This document shows, in pieces, positions 25,386-33,360 of a stretch of DNA of 46,526 bases; the stretch's first letter is position 1, and the number at the start of each line of letters is the position of its first letter. Under the pieces are notes generated by a model. That model worked only from the letters and a program-made list of their open reading frames with translations, did no database searches and was not told where the DNA came from. Source of the DNA: Lachnospiraceae bacterium. Lineage in GTDB: Bacteria > Bacillota > Clostridia > Lachnospirales > Lachnospiraceae. The stretch spans positions 1 through 46,526 of the forward strand of contig RYVZ01000027.1 in the NCBI GenBank assembly GCA_003979345.1, written 5' to 3'. Position numbers and translations under genes: made by a program.

Positions 25386-26430
25386 TGCCGCTCTTGCAAG
25401 ATATCAGGATCTGCTTGCGGATGCACAGGTAGTGCCGATTCTTGCTCCGGCGCATGTATCGATGGACGGTCAGGATCTTTCTGCAATCGACGGAGGCAGC
25501 CATGCGGGAATTTCCCTGCATGCGGACTTTGAGGATGCGATAGAGGGCTGCGATCTGCTCTATCTAGATGACAGTCCGTTTCTGTTTCACGATGAGAGTT
25601 ATGAGAAGGTTCGCAAAATAGCGCAGGATAAAAACATTCGTGTGATTTGTGCAAGGACGCTTTCGGAAAGGCTTCATTTGGGCGGGGAAGATAAAGCGGC
25701 AGTTGAAAAAGAATTAGAGGATGATATACATAGGAACCGGCTGGCTGCCATTGATGTGCCGGTCATTTCCGTTCTCACAATGGGAAACGAAAATGATCAG
25801 AGTCATGTGGAGATCGGGCTGCGTAAATTTTTCATACAGCAGGGATATCGGGTTTCGCAGATCGGATCGCAGGAGTTTGGCACGTTGTTCGGGTTTCATG
25901 AGGCGCCGGGTTTTTTGTTTGCCAATATAGACGGAAAGCGTAAAAGACTGATGTTCAATCAATTCGTAAGGCGGATCGTGAAAGAAGAACATCCGGATCT
26001 GCTGATCATAGGCGTGCCAGAAGCGGTTATGAAGTATAACAACCGCATTTTGGCGGGAATGGGGGATGTGCCATGTATCATGATGGATGCGGTTCAGAGT
26101 GATATTTGCGTGTTGTGTACCTGCTGCATGCCATATACGGAGGAATACTTTAAGGAATTATCGCTGTTTGGGCGTTATCGGTTAAATTGTGAGATTACTT
26201 ATTTTCATATTTCAAACTCTATGGTCATGAATGAGGAAGATGATCAGGACAGACTGGAACATCTGCCGTTGGATATGGAGTTTGTGGTATCGCATATGCA
26301 TGACGGGATTCGCCCGGACAGCGGATTTGAAATTTTTAATTCGTATTCAGACGAGTCGGCGGAAAAGGCATACCGGAGAATGGAACAGGAGCTGGCGGAA
26401 AATCCCGAAGTCATGCGGGGAGGAGCTTAA
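25348..26430 (+). CDS. peptide maturation system protein, TIGR04066-like
   Basis: The protein has about 360 residues and is cytoplasmic. It starts MKKIALFPIQKNNAALARYQDLL and continues with CDLLYLDDSPFLFHD. A second domain from about residue 140 has PVISVLTMGNENDQSHVEIGL, RKFFIQQGYRVSQIGSQEFG and FGFHEAPGF, which resembles P-loop-like or nucleotide-binding Rossmann folds without a clear Walker A. From memory this is the TIGR04066 family, found only beside CcpM-type maturases, with unknown biochemical role. The start is fixed by GGAGG nine bases before the ATG at 25348, inside the maturase gene. The next gene starts immediately after its stop. The late cysteine cluster DICVLCTCCMP near residue 255 could bind metal. 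Confidence 0.75.
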   Translation: MKKIALFPIQKNNAALARYQDLLADAQVVPILAPAHVSMDGQDLSAIDGGSHAGISLHADFEDAIEGCDLLYLDDSPFLFHDESYEKVRKIAQDKNIRVICARTLSERLHLGGEDKAAVEKELEDDIHRNRLAAIDVPVISVLTMGNENDQSHVEIGLRKFFIQQGYRVSQIGSQEFGTLFGFHEAPGFLFANIDGKRKRLMFNQFVRRIVKEEHPDLLIIGVPEAVMKYNNRILAGMGDVPCIMMDAVQSDICVLCTCCMPYTEEYFKELSLFGRYRLNCEITYFHISNSMVMNEEDDQDRLEHLPLDMEFVVSHMHDGIRPDSGFEIFNSYSDESAEKAYRRMEQELAENPEVMRGGA

Positions 26431-26691
26431 ATGGATATTACGGATCAGTTTTTGTCAATTGTCAATTCAGTAAGACAGATAGAGATCGAAAGTCTGGATG
26501 ACAGTGTGTTCAGCTCCAAGTACGGGCTGGATGCGAATGATATGGTCTATATTTTGCGATTCGCAAGCGGGCAGATGGGATTTGCCATAACGGAGGACTT
26601 GATCGACTTTTTGGAGGAACATAACAGTTTTCGGGATGTGATCGGTTATATAGGCAGTCACTTAAAAGAAAAAGGAGGGAAACAAAGATGA
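26431..26691 (+). CDS. acyl-carrier-like protein of the maturation system, no carrier serine
   Basis: The 86-residue helical protein is spaced like an acyl carrier protein. VFSSKYGLDANDMVYILRF aligns with the LGxDSLDxVEL helix II start. The serine that carries phosphopantetheine in true carrier proteins is Ala35 here (DAND instead of DSLD), so it cannot be charged in the normal way. Clostridial CcpM loci are known to hold a 'peptide maturation system acyl carrier-related protein', which this fits. A scaffold or adaptor role for the maturase is a reasonable inference. It begins one base after the TIGR04066-like stop, and its end overlaps the first precursor start (ATGA). Confidence 0.7.
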   Translation: MDITDQFLSIVNSVRQIEIESLDDSVFSSKYGLDANDMVYILRFASGQMGFAITEDLIDFLEEHNSFRDVIGYIGSHLKEKGGKQR

Positions 26692-26870
26692 GAAGAAAGA
26701 TGAGTAAAAAAGTACGGACAGAGAATTCCGTGCAGGCATATGCCTGTGTCTGTAGCTGCGGGTGTTCCTGTGTCTGCAATCTGGTACAGGGCGGCGCGTC
26801 AAACCTTGGCGTCAATCAGGTCTATGCGAGTATCAAGACGGATGTAGATACAAAAGCGATCAACGGATAA
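26688..26870 (+). CDS. cysteine-ladder RiPP precursor 1
   Basis: The 60-residue peptide has a basic leader (MRRKMSKKVR), the shared leader motif TENSVQAYA (residues 11-19), and the core CVCSCGCSCVC with six cysteines at 20, 22, 24, 26, 28 and 30. A 30-residue small/polar tail ends in DTKAING. It fits the clostridial CLI_3235-type putative bacteriocin precursors (TIGR04065, from memory). A GGAGGG ribosome site lies eight bases upstream. The start overlaps the carrier-like gene stop, so it is the last translated unit of the maturase operon. Cys at every second position would place all thiols on one face of an extended strand. The leader cleavage site is unknown; a point near the motif, before Cys20, is a guess. 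Confidence 0.85.
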   Translation: MRRKMSKKVRTENSVQAYACVCSCGCSCVCNLVQGGASNLGVNQVYASIKTDVDTKAING

Positions 26871-26952
26871 GAGCGAGCAGAGCAATTTAATCAAAAACAG
26901 ATTGGGATGAAAAGCAGCTCTTAAGAAACGGTCGCTGCATGTGGAGGTAACG

Positions 26953-27144
26953 ATGAGAAGGTTAAAGAAGAGTGTCAGAAGAACAGAAAACTCGGTTGAG
27001 GCGTTCGCGTGTGCCTGCTTGTGTGATTGCACCTGTATGTGCGGCTGCGGGCTGTTCAAAAACAAAGCAACACAGCAGGCATCTGCGCTTACAAAGGGTA
27101 AAATAAGTACGGCGCAAAATTCCGGAATGACGCATTTTGTATGA
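26953..27144 (+). CDS. cysteine-ladder RiPP precursor 2
   Basis: The 63-residue peptide has the leader MRRLKKSVRR, the motif TENSVEAFA (11-19), and the core CACLCDCTCMCGCG with seven cysteines at 20, 22, 24, 26, 28, 30 and 32. The tail ends NSGMTHFV. The ATG at 26953 follows a strong GGAGGT; the in-frame GTG at 26941 overlaps that ribosome site and is not used. The leader is nearly the same as in precursor 1, whereas spacer residues and tail differ, as expected for products of one maturase with different targets. It lies 82 nt after precursor 1 and runs directly into the first ABC-2-like permease gene. Confidence 0.85.
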   Translation: MRRLKKSVRRTENSVEAFACACLCDCTCMCGCGLFKNKATQQASALTKGKISTAQNSGMTHFV

Positions 27145-27158
27145 CAGGGAAGATACCG

Positions 27159-28340
27159 ATGCTTCAATTATACAGACTCGAAGTGGGAAAGCTTGTGCGC
27201 AGGGCTTCATTTGCGGCAGGGGCGTTGCTTTTCGCTGCGATTGCCGTAATGATTTATGCGGGTCGGGTCGATCTGTTTGGAAGGAAGCTGTATCTGGTTG
27301 ATGAAGACGGGACGCTCCTGCACGGCAGGGAGGCGCTCAGACTGGAACAGGAGCTTGCGGATCGGTATGGAGGCGCGCTGACCGATGACAAACTGAAAGA
27401 AATAGCGCAACTTGCTCATTGGAACGAACGGCAGAGGGAAACGTTTGAGCAGTATGGAAGTCAAATCGGGTATCCCTATATATACTATCTGATTAGCTGT
27501 TACTTTCTGAGGAAAAATAGTATAACGGTCAGGACAGGGAGCTTAGAATCAAGAAGCGTCACATCGATTGAGTTGTCCGATGACAGCGCAATACCGCTGC
27601 GCCGGATCGCAGATGTTTTTCCGGACAGCGTTCTGCCGATGCGACTTGCGTATTCGCTTCCGTGGAGCGGCATGCTGGAGAGTATGATCTTGAATCTGCT
27701 CGGACTTGGGCTGTTGATGTTTTTTATCGTCGTGCCTGCATTTTCAGAGGAGCGGATGCATAAAATGAACGCGCTTTTATTTACGTCCAAGCTTGGTAAA
27801 AAGAAATGCTTTCTGGCAAAAGCGGCGGCGGCATACAGTTTGGGAATCGTTTTTGCAGTAGCTGTTATTCTGCTTCATGTGCTGGTTACATTTGCGTTTT
27901 TTGGGGATGACGGGCTTTCCGGCAGCATTCAGATCGCGGATATGTATAGTGAATATCAGGATCTGCCCTATGTCAAAACAGTCGGCGGCGCGATCTTGGA
28001 CGCGGCGGTTTTTTATACGGCGGATGTAATGTTTGCAGTCAGCATTTCTTTGCTGGGTTCCGTGCTTGCGCCTAATTTGTTAATGGGCATCGTACTCTCC
28101 GCTGTTTTATGGGCGGCGCCGGCTGTCGTCATTTTTTTGAAGTCGGTATCCGAACAGGTCAGGCTGCTCGCACCGGCTGCCCATCTGACCGGATTTTCAA
28201 GTGTGTTATCCATGCCGGAGGTGACAATATTTTCGGTAACGATACCGTACAGCTATGCCGCGGCGGGGATTTTGCTGCTGTTATCCGGACTGATCCTCAT
28301 GTTTGCGGCAGGATCATACAGGCGTATCACGGGAGAATGA
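27159..28340 (+). CDS. ABC-2-like membrane protein A of the peptide cluster
   Basis: The protein has about 393 residues. One membrane segment lies near 18-36 and an extracytoplasmic region of about 130 residues follows. Five further segments then flank the conserved block FSEERMHKMNALLFTSKLGKKKCFLAKAAAAY, typical of ABC-2 permeases. It has two paralogues here (29499 and 31977) sharing the DG-LL-GREA, YRGALTDE and PWS-ML patterns. All three align from the LE of MLQLYRLEVGKL, which supports the ATG at 27159 over one overlapping the precursor stop at 27141. It lacks an ATPase domain and probably uses the ATPase at 30788. The role is export or self-immunity for the adjacent precursor product. Confidence 0.8.
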   Translation: MLQLYRLEVGKLVRRASFAAGALLFAAIAVMIYAGRVDLFGRKLYLVDEDGTLLHGREALRLEQELADRYGGALTDDKLKEIAQLAHWNERQRETFEQYGSQIGYPYIYYLISCYFLRKNSITVRTGSLESRSVTSIELSDDSAIPLRRIADVFPDSVLPMRLAYSLPWSGMLESMILNLLGLGLLMFFIVVPAFSEERMHKMNALLFTSKLGKKKCFLAKAAAAYSLGIVFAVAVILLHVLVTFAFFGDDGLSGSIQIADMYSEYQDLPYVKTVGGAILDAAVFYTADVMFAVSISLLGSVLAPNLLMGIVLSAVLWAAPAVVIFLKSVSEQVRLLAPAAHLTGFSSVLSMPEVTIFSVTIPYSYAAAGILLLLSGLILMFAAGSYRRITGE

Positions 28341-28344
28341 GCAG

Positions 28345-29436
28345 ATGAGAGTTGCGTTACTGGACGGCGCAGTCGATCTTGCGTTTCTTAAGAACGTGAA
28401 AAATCTAAATGTCCATATACATGGCGCTTATAATGCCTTGAGCGGAGAAGTGACAGAGGATGAGATACCTGCGCACGGAATGACACATGCGTCTGTCTGT
28501 GCAGGTATTTTCCTCAGCAAAGTTAAAGTTCCGTGCGAGCTTTGGTGTATCCGTGTTTTGGATGGGGATTCACTGCGTGGAAATGTGGATGCACTGCTCG
28601 CGGCATTAGATTTTTGCGTGAAACAGAGAATGGATATTGTGAATCTCAGTGTCGGTACGACCCGCATTCGTGACGGGGAAAGACTTTCGCTTAAGATTCG
28701 GGAACTTGCGGACTGTGGCGCTGCCATCATTGCGGCGGAGTCAAACCGGAAGCTGCTGACTTTCCCGGCAGCACTTGAGCAGGTAATCGGTGTTCGGGAA
28801 GATACGCCGTCAAACCGGCGATGCTTCTCAGACTCTATTCTTTACCGGAGTGAGAGAAAGGTATTTACTTATGAGAAACAGTCGGTCGTGACGGGAAACT
28901 ACAACAGCTATGCAGCCCCGGCGGTTACGGCAGAAGTCTGCTGCTTCAGGAAAGATGGGATTACTGACACGGGGCAGATCAGTCAGATGCTGAAACGGCT
29001 GAAAAATGTGAGGGAGAATAAATGGTGCTGTTGCACAAAAACGGATAAACCGGTGATCCTTCTCGATATCCGTGAGGATGATACAGCTGTCCGCTGTATG
29101 GAAAAGATATTACGCTATTTTGAAAGGAATGAATACGAAGGTGTCTGCATATCGGATACGCTGCAGACAGATTATGCAGCGGGTCGGTTATCTCTTTGGC
29201 AGTTTGCAAGGAACGCGCGCCGCCTTCAGGACAGGCTTGGGTCACTGACAAGCGCAGTGGATGCTGATTTTGTGATTTGGCATATAAACGGTCTTAAGAC
29301 TCTAAAGCAGTATCTAAGACAGATCGATATCGTGGTGACGGACCGGACTTTCGAATGGCGCGGATGGAAAAACAGAGTGATTTCCGATGTACTGGATGAG
29401 GAAGCGCTTTATGGGATGCTGAACGATCTTACATGA
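28345..29436 (+). CDS. subtilisin-like (S8) protease of the peptide cluster
   Basis: The 363-residue protein has no signal peptide. The catalytic residues are in subtilase order: Asp7 in ALLDGAVD, His44 in AHGMTHASV, oxyanion Asn134 in AAESN and Ser188 in YNSYAAPAV (S-x-AAP form). It has no propeptide, so it is probably cytoplasmic and a specific leader peptidase rather than a scavenging enzyme. A C-terminal domain (about 205-363) begins with a CCC run (residues 228-230, WCCCTKT) and has PVILLDIREDD and RNEYEGVCISDT. That pattern looks like the second domain of the TIGR04066-like protein (PVISVLTMGNE, QQGYRVSQIGS). It starts four bases after membrane protein A and is the best candidate for leader removal, since the exporter lacks a peptidase domain. 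Confidence 0.82.
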   Translation: MRVALLDGAVDLAFLKNVKNLNVHIHGAYNALSGEVTEDEIPAHGMTHASVCAGIFLSKVKVPCELWCIRVLDGDSLRGNVDALLAALDFCVKQRMDIVNLSVGTTRIRDGERLSLKIRELADCGAAIIAAESNRKLLTFPAALEQVIGVREDTPSNRRCFSDSILYRSERKVFTYEKQSVVTGNYNSYAAPAVTAEVCCFRKDGITDTGQISQMLKRLKNVRENKWCCCTKTDKPVILLDIREDDTAVRCMEKILRYFERNEYEGVCISDTLQTDYAAGRLSLWQFARNARRLQDRLGSLTSAVDADFVIWHINGLKTLKQYLRQIDIVVTDRTFEWRGWKNRVISDVLDEEALYGMLNDLT

Positions 29437-29498
29437 CAGGTCAGATTTTATGGCGATGAAAGAAACGGAATGGGGAAGGTCATAATAAGGGAGCTTTT

Positions 29499-30665
29499 AT
29501 GGGTGCATTGATCAGATTGGAATTGAATAAGCTTGTGCGTCAGAAGCCGTTTTGGATCACGCTGATCGTTTTGCTCGTTATGATGTTGGAATGCTATCTG
29601 GGATGGGTAAATCCCGGCGGCAGCAATTTTCATATTCTGACAAAGGACGGAATGCTTTTAAGCGGACGTAAGGCAATCATGCAGGACCGGCAGTATTCCG
29701 AACGATATCGCGGCATATTGACGGACGAGCGGGTGGGTGAAATCCTTCAAAATGAGCGGGATAACGAAGCGCAGATAGAGGAAAAGATAAAAATCGCCGA
29801 AACATCCGACAGAATTTCTGTTTATGCTTTCAGTATAAACCGCCTTGTGGGGTACTACTTTTTGAATACGAACAGAGATCATGGCGGAGGGCTTGAAACG
29901 TGGAGCTATCGCTACAAAGAGGAGGAACTGTGTCCGCTCACAGAGGTTTTCCCGGAAAGTGCGATGCCGCTGTATTATGAATACTCCGTTCAGTGGGGCG
30001 GGGCATTGGAGGCGGTCATTACCAGTATTTTTTTATTAAATATCCTCTTATTCCTCGGTGTTTCGCCTGTTTTTTCCGAAGAGCGTGTAAGGAAAATGAA
30101 TGCTCTTTTGTTTACGTCTAAATTTGGCAGATGGAAATGCTTTTTGGCAAAAACGGCGACGGCGTATGTGCTTGGAACCGGGCTTGTACTAGGCGTTTTG
30201 CTGCTGATCATTTCTGCAACGTTGCTGCTGTTTGGGACGGAGGGCTTACAATGCAGTATTCAGTTGGTGGAACCGTTTTTGTACCAGGATTGTCCTGCGG
30301 CTAAGACGCTGGGAATGGTTATCGTTGACGCGGCGCTGCTTTCAATGGCCGGATTTTTCTTTACGATCAGCTTAACGATACTGGCGTCGGTACTTGCAAA
30401 GAACAGCTTACATGCTGCGATATTATCGCTGGCATTGTTTGCGTCGCCTGTGATAGTAAGGATTTTTCGGGTTTCGGATGCAATAAAACTCATCGCGCCG
30501 GTCAACCGTATGTTTGATTTCTCCGGGGTGATGTCACTTCCTGAGGTATCGCTTGGAAATATCAGGATCGCATACAGCCATGCGGCTTCGGGAATCCTGC
30601 TGCTTGGCTCGGTCGTGATCATTCTGTTAGCCGGTGTTTTTTATCAAAGGTATGCGGCGGAATAA
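29499..30665 (+). CDS. ABC-2-like membrane protein B of the peptide cluster
   Basis: The 388-residue protein is a paralogue of the proteins at 27159 and 31977. It shows MGALIRLELNKLVRQKPF, DGMLLSGRKA, YRGILTDERV and the conserved cytoplasmic block FSEERVRKMNALLFTSKFGRWKCF. Membrane segments lie near 20-35 and then five between about 165 and 385. Its external loop differs most from the other two (long acidic/basic insert around residues 80-110). No precursor gene precedes it, unlike proteins A and C. AAGGGAG is placed well for the ATG. A hairpin begins on its stop codon. It may pair with A or C in the membrane. Confidence 0.8.
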   Translation: MGALIRLELNKLVRQKPFWITLIVLLVMMLECYLGWVNPGGSNFHILTKDGMLLSGRKAIMQDRQYSERYRGILTDERVGEILQNERDNEAQIEEKIKIAETSDRISVYAFSINRLVGYYFLNTNRDHGGGLETWSYRYKEEELCPLTEVFPESAMPLYYEYSVQWGGALEAVITSIFLLNILLFLGVSPVFSEERVRKMNALLFTSKFGRWKCFLAKTATAYVLGTGLVLGVLLLIISATLLLFGTEGLQCSIQLVEPFLYQDCPAAKTLGMVIVDAALLSMAGFFFTISLTILASVLAKNSLHAAILSLALFASPVIVRIFRVSDAIKLIAPVNRMFDFSGVMSLPEVSLGNIRIAYSHAASGILLLGSVVIILLAGVFYQRYAAE

Positions 30666-30694
30666 AATCCCCCGCTGCAGGCAACGGGGGATTT
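30665..30694 (+). terminator. GC-rich hairpin behind membrane protein B
   Basis: AAATCCCCCG pairs with CGGGGGATTT around a 10-nt loop, starting at the last base of the stop codon. The T-run is short, so it may attenuate rather than fully stop transcription into the ATPase gene. Further small palindromes (CATTCG-C-CGAATG and GGATGCA-GA-TGCATCC) follow within 45 nt. Confidence 0.65.
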
Positions 30695-30787
30695 AACCCT
30701 CGCGGCATTCGCCGAATGGATGCAGATGCATCCGCTTGGCTCATTGTCCGCGGGAATAAAATCGTATGAGGGAAAGGGGGAAAGAAG

Positions 30788-31654
30788 GTGGAACTGCGAT
30801 TAGAGGATCTATCCAAAAATTATGGAACATTAAGAGCGCTCAAACATGTGAATTATACGTTTACAGAAGGAATCTACGGGCTCTTAGGCGCAAATGGCAG
30901 CGGCAAGACGACGATGATGCGTCTGCTTTGCAACCTGCAGAACCCAACGGAGGGCAGGATTTTATTCGATGGCAGGGATATCAAAAAAGCGGGACAGGAT
31001 TATCGTGATATTCTGGGGTATCTGCCTCAGGATTTTGGTTATTACCCTGATTTTACATGTTATAAGTTTTTGTTTTATATCGCGACGATCAAAGGATTTT
31101 CCAAAAAGGATGCCCCGGACAGGATCAGGGAAGTGTTGATGCAGGCAGACCTTTTGGATGTAAAGGATAAAGAGATCCGGCATTTATCAGGAGGAATGCG
31201 GCAGAGACTTGGTATTGCGCAGGCAATCCTGAATGATCCGAAACTGCTGATCCTTGATGAGCCCACGGTTGGCGTCGACCCGCAGGAGCGTGTGAAGTTC
31301 CGCAATCTGATTCACAGGATCGCGCGTGGAAGGACAGTCATTCTTTCCACGCATATCGTGTCGGATATCGAATTTACCGCAACCGAACTGTTGTTTATGA
31401 GGCTGGGAGAGATTGTGGGATCGGGAACGCCGGACGCCTTATTACAGGAATTGGACGGAAAGATCTGGGAGTGCGGCGTACCGTTTGAAAAAGCCGACCA
31501 GTATTATGATACGTTCAAGATCATCAGTCAGACCAATCACGAGGATTGCTGTACGCTGCGCCTTTTTCATGAGGGACGGCCCATGGAGGCGGCAGAGCCT
31601 GTCAAGGCAAATTTGGAAGATTTATATCTGTATCATTTTGACAAGAACGAATGA
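30788..31654 (+). CDS. ABC ATP-binding protein for the ABC-2-like proteins
   Basis: The protein has 288 residues. Walker A is GANGSGKTT near residue 35, the Q-loop is GYLPQDFGYYP, the signature LSGGMRQR is near 133, Walker B with D-loop is LLILDEPTVGVD near 155, and the H-loop is LSTHIVSD. GTG is the start, directly behind GAAAGAAG. It is the only stand-alone ATPase in the cluster and sits between membrane proteins B and C, so it probably energises all three paralogues. Its type (CcmA/BcrA-like) is common in bacteriocin immunity transporters such as LanFEG. Self-protection against the mature peptide is therefore as likely as export. Confidence 0.85.
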   Translation: MELRLEDLSKNYGTLRALKHVNYTFTEGIYGLLGANGSGKTTMMRLLCNLQNPTEGRILFDGRDIKKAGQDYRDILGYLPQDFGYYPDFTCYKFLFYIATIKGFSKKDAPDRIREVLMQADLLDVKDKEIRHLSGGMRQRLGIAQAILNDPKLLILDEPTVGVDPQERVKFRNLIHRIARGRTVILSTHIVSDIEFTATELLFMRLGEIVGSGTPDALLQELDGKIWECGVPFEKADQYYDTFKIISQTNHEDCCTLRLFHEGRPMEAAEPVKANLEDLYLYHFDKNE

Positions 31655-31714
31655 CAGGATGTCACAGCAAAGCCGTAAATGCGATAGCGGGTATGGGGAG
31701 GACATGGAAATCAG

Positions 31715-31918
31715 ATGAAAAAGCTGAAAAAGAGAAGGGGACAATTGGAGCATTCGGTTGAGGCATTTGCCGCATGCAGTTGTTATTGTGTCTGTGCATG
31801 CGGCTGTGGCTGCGGAAGTATTTTTCAAAACAGATTCAAAAGCGATATTCCAAGCCGTGTATCCGCGCTTATATCAAATGGATCGGTCACATCTTATACA
31901 AATGAGTATGCGAATTGA
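31715..31918 (+). CDS. cysteine-ladder RiPP precursor 3
   Basis: The 67-residue peptide has the leader MKKLKKRRGQ, the motif LEHSVEAFA (11-19), and the core CSCYCVCACGCGCG with seven cysteines at 21, 23, 25, 27, 29, 31 and 33. The tail ends SYTNEYAN. The leader is recognisably the same as in precursors 1 and 2, but one alanine is inserted before the first cysteine. The ribosome site GGGGAGG is 13 nt from the ATG, unusually far, so translation may be weaker. It lies about 4.8 kb from precursor 1, beyond the protease and two transport genes, and is followed by membrane protein C, repeating the precursor-then-permease order of precursor 2. Confidence 0.83.
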   Translation: MKKLKKRRGQLEHSVEAFAACSCYCVCACGCGCGSIFQNRFKSDIPSRVSALISNGSVTSYTNEYAN

Positions 31919-31976
31919 TGCAGCATAGCCGGCCGGCTGCGGTTATGGCGGGGAGTTTTTTTCGGAGGATAGGATA

Positions 31977-33176
31977 ATGACGACGTTGATTTCGCTTGAA
32001 TTTTATAAAATGTCCCATAAAAAATCATTTTATATCGGGCTTGCGCTTGTTCTATGCTTTTGTACGGCAATTTATATCAGCCGTGTCGATCCTTTTGGCA
32101 GCCGGCTTAGGATCAGGGACAGGGACGGCGTACTGATAAGCGGGCGTGAAGCGGTCGAACTGGAAAAAGAGCAAGCCCTGCAATATCGCGGGGCACTGAC
32201 GGACGAGACAGTATGGAAGATGTACTGCGGCCTGATGAAAGAGCAGACTTCGGAACAGGATAATATGGTGCAGGAAACATCACGAAGTTATCCGCAGCAG
32301 GTTCTTGAACAATTTTTTCTGCCCTATACGGCGAGGGAAATTATCGTGAATGGCGAAAGGCAGACGGAGGCTGCCGGGGGGACTTTGGAAAAAGACGATC
32401 TGATAAAGATTGACGATTGGTTTCCGGAAAGCGTACAGCCGTTGGAATTCGGATATTCTGTTCCATGGAGCAGGATGCTTCAAAGCCTGCTTGCAGGTAT
32501 GTTCGTATTGAATCTGTTTATGATCATTGTGGTTTCACCGCTTTTTGCGGAGGAGCATACGAAGCGGATGAATGCGATTTTGTTTACTTCAAAATATGGC
32601 AGAAAAAAGTGCTTTTTCGCAAAAGCAGCGGCGGCGTTTCTGATCGGACTGCTGTCTGCACTGGGTATCATCTTACTGCATGTGCTCGTAACGCTTGCAT
32701 TATTTGGCGGGGAGGGACTTTCCTGCAGCATTCAGCTTACAGAACCTTTTATATTTCAATGGGTGCCCTATGCGAAGACAGTCGGCGCTGTCTTGATAGA
32801 TGCGATATGTCTGTATATAGCGGACATTTTGCTCACGCTCAGCATGACGGTTTTGGCGTCTGTGCTGGCGACCCATGTGTTGACTGCGGCAGTCTATTCT
32901 TTAGTGCTGTTCTGGGTGCCAGGTTTTCTGATGGGAGCGAGCAGCGGACCGCAGCTTAGATGGATGTTTCCCGTTGCGCGGACTACGCATTTTGAAATGG
33001 TCTTACAGCTGCCGCATTGGAATATCGGATTTGTAACAATACAATATAGCCATGTAATCACAGGCGTATTTTTAGCCTTTTGCGTCTTTATTATATGGGG
33101 GGCATGGAAATTATATGCCAAAATGCCCGAGGAAGGATTTGGAAAACTGACAGACTACAATAATCGTAATTCGTAG
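31977..33176 (+). CDS. ABC-2-like membrane protein C of the peptide cluster
   Basis: The 399-residue protein is the third paralogue, with MTTLISLEFYKMSHKKSF, VDPFGSRLRI, DGVLISGREAVE, YRGALTDETV and the cytoplasmic block FAEEHTKRMNAILFTSKYGRKKCFFAKAAAAF. One membrane segment lies near 17-33 and five between about 170 and 380. It is closer to protein A than to B (both carry RVDLFG/RVDPFG and LLHVLVTLALFG-type segments). GGAGGATAGG precedes the ATG by a short gap. It is the last gene of the peptide cluster; no terminator hairpin was found directly after it. Confidence 0.8.
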   Translation: MTTLISLEFYKMSHKKSFYIGLALVLCFCTAIYISRVDPFGSRLRIRDRDGVLISGREAVELEKEQALQYRGALTDETVWKMYCGLMKEQTSEQDNMVQETSRSYPQQVLEQFFLPYTAREIIVNGERQTEAAGGTLEKDDLIKIDDWFPESVQPLEFGYSVPWSRMLQSLLAGMFVLNLFMIIVVSPLFAEEHTKRMNAILFTSKYGRKKCFFAKAAAAFLIGLLSALGIILLHVLVTLALFGGEGLSCSIQLTEPFIFQWVPYAKTVGAVLIDAICLYIADILLTLSMTVLASVLATHVLTAAVYSLVLFWVPGFLMGASSGPQLRWMFPVARTTHFEMVLQLPHWNIGFVTIQYSHVITGVFLAFCVFIIWGAWKLYAKMPEEGFGKLTDYNNRNS

Positions 33177-33294
33177 TATTTGCGCGTCATCTGAGTAACA
33201 ACCCGGAGATCTGTCTGGGCTTTACGGCAATTGTTTATCGGAGAGAGGATATGGAAAACACGCTGCGCACAGTCAGGTGCCGGTGTGTTTTTTC
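33177..33294. other. non-coding junction between the peptide and chemosensory clusters
   Basis: The 118-nt stretch holds no recognised gene, and no hairpin with a T-run was seen. The full gap runs to 33513 and also contains the promoter and the tandem repeats listed separately. Confidence 0.4.
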
Positions 33295-33323
33295 TTGAGA
33301 ATCTATGCGGATAGTGTTATAAT
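33295..33323 (+). promoter_or_regulatory. strong sigma-A promoter of kinase/HD-GYP genes
   Basis: TTGAGA, 17 nt, perfect TATAAT (33318-33323). Transcription would start near 33330, so all copies of the 62-bp repeat are inside the 5' untranslated RNA of the kinase gene. Confidence 0.75.
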
Positions 33324-33360
33324 GATGGAATCTGGCGGACACGGCGGGAAGCTTGAAGTG

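Noticed and set aside
26688..27144. Metallothionein genes
   Set aside because: The CXC pattern would fit metal binding, but the shared leader motif, overlap with the maturation genes and presence of a radical SAM enzyme and protease favour modified peptides. Metal binding of the final product is not excluded.
22213..33176. Lanthipeptide or lasso peptide cluster
   Set aside because: There is no LanB, LanC, LanM or lasso cyclase. The modifying enzyme is a radical SAM/SPASM protein and the cores are cysteine ladders without matching Ser/Thr patterns.
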